This document shows, in pieces, positions 22,239 through 32,369 of a stretch of DNA of 64,000 bases; the first letter of the stretch is position 1, and every line of letters begins with the position of its first letter. The stretch lies in the NCBI RefSeq assembly GCF_009646095.1, contig NZ_CP045725.1, positions 248,001 through 312,000 of the forward strand, given 5' to 3'. The position numbers were made by a program, and so were the translations under genes. Under the pieces are notes generated by a model that saw only the letters and a program-made list of their open reading frames with translations, made no database searches and was not told the DNA's origin. Source of the DNA: Raineyella fluvialis. Lineage in GTDB: Bacteria; Actinomycetota; Actinomycetes; Propionibacteriales; Propionibacteriaceae.

Positions 22239-22265
22239 CCTCGGCATCAGCATCTGACGCCGAGG
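22239..22265. terminator. Probable bidirectional hairpin between M23 peptidase and pcrA
   Basis: Seven-base arms CCTCGGC (22239-22245) and GCCGAGG (22259-22265) are complementary. A perfect palindrome GCTCAGCATGCTGAGC lies just before, at 22223-22238. The two genes converge here. Confidence 0.5.
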
Positions 22266-22288
22266 ACGCTCGGTCACCGACCGATGGG

Positions 22289-24922
22289 TCAGAGCTTCTC
22301 CATCGGCGCGTGACGCAGCGACAGCCGCTTCACCCCCAGCGAGCCGAAATCGACGTCGGCCTTCGCGTTCTGCCCGGCGCCCATCGTGGCGACGACCGTG
22401 CCCAGCCCGAACGAGGTGTGCAGCACTCGGTCCCCGAGAGCGACGGCATCGACGTGCGGACCGCGTGGCGCCTGCCCGGAGCCGAAGATACGACCTCCCT
22501 CGGTCCGGTCCCGGGCCGAGGACGTGCGCGCCGCTGCCCGGATCTCCCAGGTGGATCCGGGTTCGACGAGCCGGCGCCAGTCCAGCAGGTCCTCCGGCAT
22601 GTCGGCGATGAACCGGCTGGGCGGGTTGTACGACGGCTGCCCCCACTGGGTCCGCACCACCGCACGGGTGAGGAACAGGCGTTTCCGGGCCCGGGTGATG
22701 CCGACGTACGCGAGGCGACGTTCCTCCTCGAGCTCGTCCGGATCGTCCAGCGCTCGCATGTGCGGGAACACGCCGTCCTCGAACCCGGTGAGGAACACCG
22801 TGTCGAACTCCAGCCCCTTCGCCGTGTGCAGCGTCATCAGGGTGACCACGCCCTCCTCATCCCCCTCGGGGACCGAGTCTGCGTCGGCCACCAGTGCGAT
22901 CCGCTCCAGGAAGGCGGGCAGGGAGTCGTCCGGTTCGGGAGCGCCGCCGCCGAGGCCCCCGAGCTCCGCCGGGACCCGTCCGTGCTCGTCGGCACCCTCG
23001 GCTTCACTACCTGCCCGGTCGTCCGGGCGGTCGGGATCCGACGCCACTGGGGTGCCCGTCTCCGGATCGATCGGTAGGCCGGACTCGTCGTCAATGTCGA
23101 CGACGTGCGCCTGGGCGACGAACTCCTCGGCCACCGCGACGAACTCGGTGAGGTTCTCCAACCGGCTCTCGTCCTGCAGGTCGGTGGAGTTGCGCAGCGC
23201 ATCGACGTAGCCCGAGGCCTGCAGGATCGAGGCGAGGATCTCGTCGGCCGCGGCACCTTCGGCCATCAGGGTGCGGTGGTCCGCCATCATGGTGGCGAAT
23301 CCCCGCAGGTTCGACGAGGAGCGGGTGGCCAGTCCCTCGATCTCGTCGAGCCGCTCGAGGGCCGACCCGAAGCTGATCCGCTCCCGGTCCGCGAAGTGCT
23401 GGACCTGCTCCTGAGCCCGGTCACCGATCCCCCGCTTCGGCTCGTTGATGATGCGGCGGACGGAGACGTCGTCGTGCGGATTGGCGATGGCCTTCAGGTA
23501 GGCGATCGCGTCCCGCACCTCCTTGCGCTCGTAGAACCGCACCCCGCCGACGACCCGGTAGGGCAGCCCGACCCGGATGAACACGTCCTCGAACGCCCGG
23601 GACTGGGCGTTGGTCCGGTAGAACACCGCCGTCTGGCCGTACGTCGTGGTGCTGGCATCGACCAGCCGGTCGATCTCGTCGGCGACGAACTGCGCCTCGC
23701 CGTGCTCGGTGTCGGCGACGTAGCCGTCGATCCGGTCACCGGTGCCCGCGTCGGACCACAGCCGCTTCTTCGGGCGGCCGGGGTTCTTCGCGATGACCGC
23801 GTTCGCCGCCGACAGCACGGTCTGGGTGGACCGGTAGTTCTGCTCCAGCAGGATCGTCCGGGCGCCGGGGAAGTCCTTCTCGAAGGCGAGGATGTTACGG
23901 ATGGTGGCCCCGCGGAAGGCATAGATCGACTGGTCCGAATCGCCCACGACCATCAGCTCGGGTGGATCCATCGGCAGGATGCCCGCTTCCGCCAGCGCCT
24001 GCTCATCGGTCCGCGGGTCGTTCGGACCGCACAGCTCCCGCACCAGGGCGTACTGGGCGTGGTTGGTGTCCTGGTACTCGTCGACCAGCACGTGGCGGAA
24101 GCGGCGCCGGTACTTCTCCCGCACCTCCGGGAACTCGCGGAACAGCCGGACGGTCTCCATGATCAGGTCGTCGAAGTCGTACGCCTCCGCGGCCCGCAAC
24201 CGGCGCTGGTAATCGGCGTACACGCCCGGGTAGACGTCCTCCTGGCCGCGCGGGGCGCGCTCCGACGATCCTTCGGGGCGGATGAGCTCGTTCTTGCAGG
24301 CCGAGATCCAGTTCAGCAGGTCCCGGGGCTGGTAGCGCTTGGGGTCCAGCTCCCGTTCCCGGCAGATCATCTGCATCAGGCGCTTCGAGTCGGCCGTGTC
24401 GTAGATCGAGAAGGTGGACGAGCGGTCGAAGTGCGCGATCTCGGCCCTCAGGATCCGGACGCAGGCGGAATGGAAGGTGGACACCCACATCACCCGCGCC
24501 CGGGGACCGACCAGGTCGACCACCCGGGAACGCATCTCCGCGGCAGCCTTGTTCGTGAACGTGATCGCCAGGATCGAGCCTGGATGCACGTCCCGCACGC
24601 CGACGAGGTAGGCGATCCGACGGGTCAGCACCCGAGTCTTGCCCGAACCGGCGCCGGCGACGACGAGCACCGGCGCGCCGGCGTGGATGACGGCCTCCCG
24701 CTGGGGATCGTTGAGCCCGTCGACGAGATCCTCGGCACTGATGCGGTGCCGGGCACGACCCCCCGGCCGCGGCTCCCCCCTCGTCGCACCGGGGGCCGCG
24801 GGTCGCGGCACGTCCGCGCCGGCCCGCTCGTCGGGCGACGGGGCCGGGCGGCCGCGTCGGCTGGGTGCACCGGTGGCGGCACCGAAGGCGGGAAACAGGG
24901 TCGGCGATTCAGCTTCGTTCAT
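22289..24922 (-). CDS. pcrA: ATP-dependent DNA helicase of the PcrA/UvrD family (UvrD1-like)
   Basis: A 877-residue SF1A helicase. Motifs in order: Q-motif LNDPQREAV, Walker A GAGSGKT at residues 90-97, ITFTNKAA (Ia), VDEYQDTN (II), VVGDSDQSIYAFRGA (III), LEQNYRST (IV), LMTLHTAKGLEF (V) and YVGITRARKRL (VI). The C-terminus has a Tudor-like segment (GDRVLHTSFGLGTVV) of the kind that binds RNA polymerase in PcrA. The ATG at 24922 starts the protein; the first 60 residues are low-complexity. An acidic insert of about 60 residues lies before motif V (about 22915-23100). It unwinds DNA in nucleotide-excision repair and transcription-replication conflicts. It is divergent from the PLD-family gene 43 bases away. 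Confidence 0.94.
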   Translation of the reverse strand: MNEAESPTLFPAFGAATGAPSRRGRPAPSPDERAGADVPRPAAPGATRGEPRPGGRARHRISAEDLVDGLNDPQREAVIHAGAPVLVVAGAGSGKTRVLTRRIAYLVGVRDVHPGSILAITFTNKAAAEMRSRVVDLVGPRARVMWVSTFHSACVRILRAEIAHFDRSSTFSIYDTADSKRLMQMICRERELDPKRYQPRDLLNWISACKNELIRPEGSSERAPRGQEDVYPGVYADYQRRLRAAEAYDFDDLIMETVRLFREFPEVREKYRRRFRHVLVDEYQDTNHAQYALVRELCGPNDPRTDEQALAEAGILPMDPPELMVVGDSDQSIYAFRGATIRNILAFEKDFPGARTILLEQNYRSTQTVLSAANAVIAKNPGRPKKRLWSDAGTGDRIDGYVADTEHGEAQFVADEIDRLVDASTTTYGQTAVFYRTNAQSRAFEDVFIRVGLPYRVVGGVRFYERKEVRDAIAYLKAIANPHDDVSVRRIINEPKRGIGDRAQEQVQHFADRERISFGSALERLDEIEGLATRSSSNLRGFATMMADHRTLMAEGAAADEILASILQASGYVDALRNSTDLQDESRLENLTEFVAVAEEFVAQAHVVDIDDESGLPIDPETGTPVASDPDRPDDRAGSEAEGADEHGRVPAELGGLGGGAPEPDDSLPAFLERIALVADADSVPEGDEEGVVTLMTLHTAKGLEFDTVFLTGFEDGVFPHMRALDDPDELEEERRLAYVGITRARKRLFLTRAVVRTQWGQPSYNPPSRFIADMPEDLLDWRRLVEPGSTWEIRAAARTSSARDRTEGGRIFGSGQAPRGPHVDAVALGDRVLHTSFGLGTVVATMGAGQNAKADVDFGSLGVKRLSLRHAPMEKL

Positions 24923-24965
24923 GGCATCGCCCAGCCTAGAGGGTGACTCCGCTATTTTGGTTGGC

Positions 24966-26263
24966 ATGCCAGAGCGTCGAGCCCTCGCCAGGACCGGGCG
25001 TACGCAGTCCCCGCTGAACGAGCTCCTGGAGAGCCCGCTGCCCCCGATCCGGCGTGCGCTGGCCCGGCTGTTCGCGATCGTGGCGCTCCTCCAGGCCGTC
25101 AGCATCGCAGGGCTCCAGGTCGCCGCGTACCTGCGCAAGCGCCGGGCCGGACCGGTGACCTTCCCGCGCACCCCTCCGGAGGCGTTCTCGACCGCGGAGG
25201 GCACCGCGGCGATCTTCACGTACGGCCAGGACCTCTACGACGACATGCTGGCGGCCATCCGCTCGGCCCGGGAGTCGATCTACTTCGAGACCTTCATCTG
25301 GAAGGGCGACGCCGTCGGGGAGGAGTTCAAGCAGGCGTTCATCGACGCCGCCGAGCGTGGCGTGGACGTGTACGTGGTGTGGGACAAGTTCGCCAACCTC
25401 GTCGTCGACCAGGACTTCTACTCCTTCCCACCCTCGGTGCACGCCCGGCAGCATCCGTTCTACCTGCGCTGGCCACGGATGTGGCGCTGGGGCAAATTCG
25501 CCCGCAACCACCGCAAGGTGCTGGTCGTGGACCTCGAGACCGCCTGGGTGGGCGGCTACAACATCGGCTCGCTCTACGCGAACGACTGGCGTGACACCCA
25601 CGTACGGCTCACCGGACCGATCGCCCCCGACCTCGCCGACGCGTTCGTCGACTACTGGAACGCCATCGGCGGCCCCCGCGGCGTGCACCTCGACGAGCCT
25701 CGGGAACGGGCCTGGCACAACGCCTCCCGGGTCCACCGCAATGTCCCCATGTACGCCACGTACCCGATCCGGGGCCTCTACCTGGAGGCCATCGATCGCG
25801 CCAGTCAGCGGATCTGGCTGACCCACGCGTATCTCATCCCGACCACGACCTCCTCGACGGCATTCTCAAAGCCGTCGCGCGGGGCGTCGACGTCCGCGTC
25901 ATCATTCCCGCGGAGTCCAACCACATCGAGGCCGACTGGCTGTCCCGCGGCTTCTACGGCACCCTGCTGCGCAGCGGCGTGCGGCTGTTCCTCTACCAGC
26001 ACGCCATGGTGCATTCCAAGACGGCGACGATCGACGGGGAGTGGGCGACGATCGGCACGGCGAACCTCGATCGTCTCAGCCTGGTGGGGAACTACGAGAT
26101 CAACGTCGAGTTCCTCGACCCGGCGGTCGCCCGGCGGATGGAGACGATCTTCGCCAACGACCTGACGAACTGCCGCGAACTCACGCTCGAGGAATGGCAA
26201 CGCCGACCCCTGATGGCGAAGGTGTCGGAGGAGTTGCTGCGCCCGTTCCGGCCGCTCCTCTGA
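24966..26263 (+). pseudogene. Phospholipase-D/cardiolipin-synthase-family protein, one apparent frameshift
   Basis: From the ATG at 24966 there is a hydrophobic segment near residue 40 (LFAIVALLQAVSIAGLQV). The first PLD domain follows, with NHRKVLVVD and WVGGYNIG near residue 180. At about 25838-25841 (run of three C) the frame changes. Adding one base restores the second domain, with HSKTATIDGEWATIGTANLD as its HKD motif, and a stop at 26263. The corrected product is 432 residues, the size of bacterial cardiolipin synthases, and it has both HKD motifs. It would act at the membrane in phosphatidyl transfer. Cardiolipin synthase is the likeliest activity but is not proven by sequence. The break is probably an error in the sequence. 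Confidence 0.85.
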
Positions 26264-26421
26264 GCGCCCGGCGAGGGTGGCGCTCCGGTGCCGCTCCGGA
26301 CGACGAGATCCCTGAGGGCAGGCGTGCCGGTCTCCTGGGCAGGTCATGGTTCTCCCGCACGACACACCGGTTGGAGCGCACAAGTGGCGTGGATTACACC
26401 CTGCCCTCCTAAAGTGGAGGT

Positions 26422-26721
26422 ATGAGTACAGCATTTGTCGTTCCGCTCGTGACCGGACTCGGCCTGAGCTGGATCAGTGTCATCATCATCGGCCTCATCG
26501 CCGGTGCCATCGCCAAGGCCATCCTCCCGGGCAATGACCCGACCGGATGGATCATGTCCCTCGTTCTCGGTGTTCTGGGAGCCTTCGTCGGAGGCTGGAT
26601 CGCCCAGATGTTCGGGTACGGCGGCGGCGGGTTCTTCTCGCCGTTGGTCTGGGTCTTCGCCATCATCGGCTGCGTCATCGTCCTCCTCATCTACGGTCTG
26701 ATCACCAAGCGAAGGGTCTGA
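26422..26721 (+). CDS. GlsB/YeaQ/YmgE-family stress-response membrane protein
   Basis: A 99-residue protein with three hydrophobic segments (LSWISVIIIGLIAGAIAKAI, then IMSLVLGVLGAFVGGWIAQM, then VWVFAIIGCVIVLLIYGL) and the family's glycine pattern, including GGGGFFSP. The family is a Gly-rich transglycosylase-associated-like membrane protein set induced by stress in several bacteria; its biochemical role is unknown. GGAGGT directly abuts the ATG at 26422, too close for normal Shine-Dalgarno spacing. A leaderless start (TAAAGT at 26410-26415, seven bases before the A) or the internal GTG at 26449 are alternatives. Confidence 0.85.
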   Translation: MSTAFVVPLVTGLGLSWISVIIIGLIAGAIAKAILPGNDPTGWIMSLVLGVLGAFVGGWIAQMFGYGGGGFFSPLVWVFAIIGCVIVLLIYGLITKRRV

Positions 26722-26738
26722 GCCCCGCCAACCACACA

Positions 26739-26772
26739 CGAGCCCCGGCCGGAGATTTCCGGTCGGGGCTCG
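26739..26772. terminator. Bidirectional terminator hairpin
   Basis: Arms of about 15 bases (26739-26754 and 26758-26772) pair with one G-T wobble. The hairpin lies between the convergent GlsB-like gene and the response regulator gene. Confidence 0.8.
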
Positions 26773-26800
26773 AGGTTTGTTCTCGGTCAGACCAGGCGCG

Positions 26801-27517
26801 TCAGACCAGGCGCCGGTCGTTCGCCCAGCGCGCGAGCTGGTGACGATTGGACAGTTGGAGCTTGCGCAGCACACTCGACACGTGGGTCTCGACGGTCTTC
26901 ACCGAAATGAAGAGCTCCTTCGCCACCTCCTTGTAGGAATAGCCACGCGCGATGAGCCGCAGCACGTCCCGCTCGCGGGGCGAGAGCTTGTCCAGCTCCT
27001 CGTCCACGCTGGCCACGTCGATGGACCCGGAGAAGGCGTCGAGGACGAACCCCGCGAGCCGCGGTGAGAAGACAGCGTCCCCACCGGCAACCCGCTCGAT
27101 CGCCTCGATCAACTCGTCGGCGTTGATCGACTTGGTGACATAGCCCCGGGCTCCGCCACGGATCAGGGAGATGACGTCCTCCGCGGCATCCGACACGGAC
27201 AGCGCCAGGAAGCGTACGTCGGGGTGTCGCTGGTGCACCTGCCGCAGCACCTCGACGCCGCCACCACCGGGCAGGTGCACGTCGAGGAGCACCACGTCCG
27301 GATCCGTGTCCAGGATGATCCGTACCGCACCCGGTGCATCCGCGGCCTCGCCGACGATGCTCACCCGCGCCCCGATCTCGTGCTTGACGCCCGCGCGGAA
27401 CATGTCGTGGTCGTCGACCACGACCACCCGCAAGGGCTCGGTGCGCAGACCCTCGCGGGCGGGCGTCCCCTCGGGGTCGGTCTCGGGCGTGCGTGGATCC
27501 GGTTGCTGCGTCGTCAT
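26801..27517 (-). CDS. LuxR/NarL-family response regulator
   Basis: A 238-residue two-component regulator. The receiver domain (about 30-150) has VVVDDHDMFRAG, the phosphoacceptor Asp in VVLLDVHLPG, and the conserved Lys in YVTKSI. The C-terminal NarL-type helix-turn-helix is clear (LSPRERDVLRLIARGYSYKE and SVKTVETHVSSVLRKL). Its ATG at 27517 overlaps the kinase stop (ATGA), so the pair is translated together. With the PspC-containing kinase and the divergent PspC/LiaF-like protein it forms an envelope-stress locus resembling LiaFSR. Confidence 0.93.
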   Translation of the reverse strand: MTTQQPDPRTPETDPEGTPAREGLRTEPLRVVVVDDHDMFRAGVKHEIGARVSIVGEAADAPGAVRIILDTDPDVVLLDVHLPGGGGVEVLRQVHQRHPDVRFLALSVSDAAEDVISLIRGGARGYVTKSINADELIEAIERVAGGDAVFSPRLAGFVLDAFSGSIDVASVDEELDKLSPRERDVLRLIARGYSYKEVAKELFISVKTVETHVSSVLRKLQLSNRHQLARWANDRRLV

Positions 27518-28902
27518 CGTGTCATCTCCAGTCGTACGTCGGTCCCCTGGCCGGGCGCCGAGCGGATCGTGGCCCGGCCCCCGTGTCGCTCCATGCGTTC
27601 CATGATGCTGCGCCGGACTCCCTGTCGGTCGTCGTCGATCGCGGCAAGGTCGAATCCCTGGCCACGGTCGCGGACGAACACCTCGACGGTATCCTCCAGC
27701 ACCTCGGCGTAGACGTCGACCCGGTCGACGCCCGCATGCTTCGCCGCGTTCACCATCGCCTCCCGGGCCGCCTTCACCAGCGAGTCGAGGTCCGGCGTCA
27801 TCGTGGTGTCCCCCACCGTGACCAGCTCGATGTCGATGTCGTGCTCCTCCTCCACCTCGAGCGCGGCGCGGCGCACCGCGGCGCCGAGCGTGGTGTCGTC
27901 GGGCGGGCGACCGTAGAGCCACTCCCGCAATTCCCGTTCCTGTCGGCGGGCAAGTCGGGCGACGGCACGGGGATCACTCGCCTGGCGCTGGATCAGGGCG
28001 AGTGTCTGCAGCACCGAGTCGTGCAGGTGGGCGGCCATGTCCGCGCGCGCATCCGCGCGGATCTTCTCCTCACGGATCCGGTCGAGCTCGGCACGGGTCC
28101 GGAAGAACCACGGCGCACCGACCACGGCCACGCCGCCGAGGCTGAGGATGAGCACCATCATCAACTCCGACGTGCCGCCACGACGGGCCTGGTCGGGAAT
28201 GACGAGGACGAACGCGGTCGCCAGGAGCAGCAACCCGGTCAGGGCGCCCAGCAGGGATCCGAGCCGATCCACCCGGGAGCGGTCCACGCCGGCAGCGCCG
28301 CGATTGCCCCGCCAGGTCCCCATCGAGTCGGCTTCGCGCCAGATCACCGCGACGCCGGCACTGGCCAGCATCACCGGCCAGAACACTCGCCACGGCATCC
28401 CGAAGCGGGTCATCTGGACCAGCCACAGCACGCCACCGCCGAACAATGCCATCGCCAGCGCCGAGCCCATGTCGATCCGCCGCTTCAACCGGGTGGGGAC
28501 CGTACGGGCACCGGTCCGGGCAGCCGATTCCAGGCCGGGTGCCGCCAGCCGCGGCGGCTCCGGGGGCAACGCCACCCACAGCACCGCGTACACCACGGCG
28601 CCGACGAACTGGGTCATCGTCAGTCCCACGAACGCCAGCCTCAGCAACATCACCGGCCAGCCGAGGTGCTGGCTGAGCCCGGCGCAGACCCCTCCCAGCC
28701 ACCGCCCCTCATCGATCCGGTAGGCGCGGCGGGCGGCTTCCGGGGCGGCCGACGGCCCATGGGGCCGGACCCCGTGCCGTCGAGCAGGCACCTCGTGGGG
28801 GGCCTGACCGGGAGCGGGCGCGCCGCCGGCGGACCCGGGCGAGTGCGCGGACTGCTCCGCATCGCCGCCCGGGTCGCCCGTGGGGCCCGCGAGTTGATCC
28901 AT
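27514..28902 (-). CDS. PspC-domain sensor histidine kinase (NarL/DesK-type, HisKA_3)
   Basis: A 462-residue membrane kinase. After a Gly/Pro-rich 60-residue tail comes a PspC domain (EGRWLGGVCAGLSQHLGWPV, then a hydrophobic helix). Further membrane segments follow (about 180-290; for example LLGALTGLLLLATAFVLVI). The HisKA_3 dimerisation domain has AHLHDSVLQTLALIQ with the phosphoacceptor His, followed by an HATPase with REAMVNAAKHAG (N box) and DRGQGFDL. The ATG at 28902 was chosen; the frame opens 21 codons further. A PspC domain on the kinase itself suggests sensing of membrane stress, probably modulated by the divergent PspC protein. Confidence 0.92.
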   Translation of the reverse strand: MDQLAGPTGDPGGDAEQSAHSPGSAGGAPAPGQAPHEVPARRHGVRPHGPSAAPEAARRAYRIDEGRWLGGVCAGLSQHLGWPVMLLRLAFVGLTMTQFVGAVVYAVLWVALPPEPPRLAAPGLESAARTGARTVPTRLKRRIDMGSALAMALFGGGVLWLVQMTRFGMPWRVFWPVMLASAGVAVIWREADSMGTWRGNRGAAGVDRSRVDRLGSLLGALTGLLLLATAFVLVIPDQARRGGTSELMMVLILSLGGVAVVGAPWFFRTRAELDRIREEKIRADARADMAAHLHDSVLQTLALIQRQASDPRAVARLARRQERELREWLYGRPPDDTTLGAAVRRAALEVEEEHDIDIELVTVGDTTMTPDLDSLVKAAREAMVNAAKHAGVDRVDVYAEVLEDTVEVFVRDRGQGFDLAAIDDDRQGVRRSIMERMERHGGRATIRSAPGQGTDVRLEMTR

Positions 28903-29018
28903 AGTGGTTCCAGCAAACCACGGGCAGCTGACAACTCCGCGCCCGGGAGGAGTTGTCCCGGCCAATATGGGGGATGTGCCCGATGGTCCACGACGCGGGC
29001 GCGAGACAGGATGGTGGT

Positions 29019-30383
29019 GTGGAGCCGGTGATCACCATGCATCGACCCGCGACCGGATCACCGATCGCGGGCGTCTGTGCTGCCATCGCCGACCGCACCG
29101 GGATCGATCCGCTGATCATCAGGGTCGCCGCGGTGGTGCTCGCGGTGAGTTCCGGCATGGGCGTGGTGCTCTACCTGACCGGCTGGCTGCTCATCCCCCT
29201 CGAAGGCCACGAGCGCGGGCCACTCCTCGAGACCTTCCCGGCGCTGAGCCGTGCCCCACGCTGGGCGCTGATCAGCGCCGTGGCCGTCGCCGTCGTCGCA
29301 GTCGCGGCCGCCCTGGGCAGCGTCACCTCCCTGTCGTTCTTCCCAGCCGTCGTCCTGGGCCTCGTCTACTACTTCGGTGTCCACCAGCCGCGGCGTCAGC
29401 GCCGGGTGCCGGAAGCCTCCGCCCCTCCGGTCGTTCCGCCGGATCCCACCGGGCAGCGTCCGGCGGGGCCGGTACCGCCGCCCCAAGGGTTCGGCCAGGT
29501 CCCCCCGGTGATGCCGGCACCACGATTCGGTCCCGCGCAGCCGTTCGGGGCCCCTCCCCAGGTCCCTGCCTCGGAGGCCGAGACCCCCACGGCGGTGCGC
29601 CCCGCGGCCCCGCGGCCCGCGACCCCGCGCCCCGGCCCGGCCCAGCAGGGCGCTCCCACGTACTACGACCACGCGATGCGCGCCTACCTCACCAATCCCG
29701 ACCCCATTGGCCTCTACGCCCCGCCACCACGTCCCCGGGCGCCTCGGCTGCCCGACCCACAGCGGGTCGGCAAGCGTACGCTCGCCCTCGTCACCCTGAC
29801 CTCAGTGGGCCTGCTGTGGACCTTCCTGTCCCTGCTCGCCTCGACCGGACATCCGGTGCCCGCCTTCGTCTGGGCCGCCTCGGCCCTGCTCGTGGTCGGC
29901 GCCGCACTGGTCATCGGCGCCTGGGTCGGGCGACCGCGGGGGCTGATCGCGGTGGCAGTGATCCTCGGACTCCTCGCCACGGCGGGCGCCTACCAGCACG
30001 ATCACCCGCATCTGATGCAGCAGCCGGGCGCTGCCGCCGCACCGATCGCGCTGGCCTACACCAGCGACCAGAGCGTGCCGGCGGCGGACGCCTGGGACTT
30101 CGGCCGCGTCACCGTCGACCTCTCCGGTCTGGACACCACCCGGAACATCACGTACGACGCCCACATGGGGGCCGGCTCGCTGACGATCCTGGTGCCGAGC
30201 GACGCGCGCGTCGTCGTCAACGCGAAGGTCGGCATGGGCACGCTGCAGGTGGGTGACCAGTACGCCACCTCGTCCCAGGAGACCGCCACGACCCGCGTCC
30301 TGTCCTCCGGCGGCACCGGGGCACCGACCGTCACCGTGAACGCCGCCACCGACCTCGGCGAACTGGTGGTGAAGGCGCCATGA
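29019..30383 (+). CDS. PspC-domain membrane protein with C-terminal LiaF-like domain
   Basis: About 454 residues. An N-terminal PspC domain (GSPIAGVCAAIADRTGIDP) precedes membrane helices (about 40-65 and 85-125). A 130-residue Pro-rich stretch, three more helices (about 260-335) and a C-terminal beta domain of about 100 residues follow (HMGAGSLTILVPSDARV, KVGMGTLQVGD). That last part resembles the cell-wall-antibiotic-response domain of LiaF. The GTG at 29019 has AGGA upstream; ATG 29037 is an alternative. It is divergent from the kinase gene (116 bases). By analogy with LiaF it may restrain the kinase, which is an inference. Its stop overlaps the next start (ATGA). Confidence 0.82.
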   Translation: MEPVITMHRPATGSPIAGVCAAIADRTGIDPLIIRVAAVVLAVSSGMGVVLYLTGWLLIPLEGHERGPLLETFPALSRAPRWALISAVAVAVVAVAAALGSVTSLSFFPAVVLGLVYYFGVHQPRRQRRVPEASAPPVVPPDPTGQRPAGPVPPPQGFGQVPPVMPAPRFGPAQPFGAPPQVPASEAETPTAVRPAAPRPATPRPGPAQQGAPTYYDHAMRAYLTNPDPIGLYAPPPRPRAPRLPDPQRVGKRTLALVTLTSVGLLWTFLSLLASTGHPVPAFVWAASALLVVGAALVIGAWVGRPRGLIAVAVILGLLATAGAYQHDHPHLMQQPGAAAAPIALAYTSDQSVPAADAWDFGRVTVDLSGLDTTRNITYDAHMGAGSLTILVPSDARVVVNAKVGMGTLQVGDQYATSSQETATTRVLSSGGTGAPTVTVNAATDLGELVVKAP

Positions 30384-30592
30384 GCGGTCGCCGCACCCCG
30401 CCCCGCCGCTCCCGGCGCCGCACCGATGTATTGTCGCTGGTCCTCGGACTGCTGGCGATCATCTACGGCGCTGCCATTCTGTGGACGCGGATGGTCCACC
30501 CCTTCGACCGCGAACTGATCAGCATCGCGGCGCCCGCAGCTCTCGTCGTCATCGGTGTCATCGGCCTGCTCGCCGGGGGCAACCGGAGCTGA
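30380..30592 (+). CDS. Small two-helix membrane protein of the PspC locus
   Basis: A 70-residue basic protein. The first 15 residues are mostly Arg/Pro, followed by two hydrophobic helices (VLSLVLGLLAIIYGAAILW and ISIAAPAALVVIGVIGLLAG). No family is recognised. It overlaps the upstream PspC/LiaF-like gene by four bases (ATGA) and is followed by a strong terminator, so it is the last gene of that operon and probably works in the same membrane complex. Confidence 0.75.
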   Translation: MSGRRTPPRRSRRRTDVLSLVLGLLAIIYGAAILWTRMVHPFDRELISIAAPAALVVIGVIGLLAGGNRS

Positions 30593-30612
30593 CTACCGCT
30601 ACGTCGGGACGG

Positions 30613-30645
30613 CAAAGGGGACGGGCCACGCGGCCCGTCCCCTTT
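30613..30645. terminator. Bidirectional terminator hairpin with T-run
   Basis: Arms of about 14 bases (30614-30627 and 30632-30645) pair perfectly around ACGC and end in TTTT on the plus strand. The hairpin lies between the convergent small membrane protein gene and guaA. Confidence 0.87.
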
Positions 30646-30675
30646 TCACTCTCCGCCCCCTGGTCGGAGGCGAGG

Positions 30676-32261
<1,586 letters not shown>

Positions 32262-32333
32262 AGGCCGAAGTCTATGACCTCGCCCCCGCGGCAGCGGCGG
32301 CGACCGCCGGGCGGCACAGCACATATAGGCGAC

Positions 32334-32369
32334 TTGAATAGAGACCATAAGTTGCTGTATTACTTGGCT
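32334..32369 (+). promoter_or_regulatory. Candidate leaderless promoter of cysK
   Basis: TTGAAT (32334-32339) and TATTAC (32358-32363) are separated by 18 bases. The predicted transcription start, seven bases after the -10, falls on the A of the cysK ATG at 32370. No Shine-Dalgarno is present in the 25 bases before the ATG, consistent with a leaderless mRNA. Confidence 0.5.

Noticed and set aside
23105-24946. 613-codon ORF antisense to pcrA
   Set aside because: Same artefact; the pcrA frame carries all helicase motifs.
24923-25219. Extended N-terminus of PcrA
   Set aside because: Overlaps the divergent PLD-family gene and looks unlike helicases.
26801-27922. Longer response regulator start upstream of 27517
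   Set aside because: The extension overlaps the kinase coding region in another frame; the ATG at 27517 has the standard ATGA coupling.
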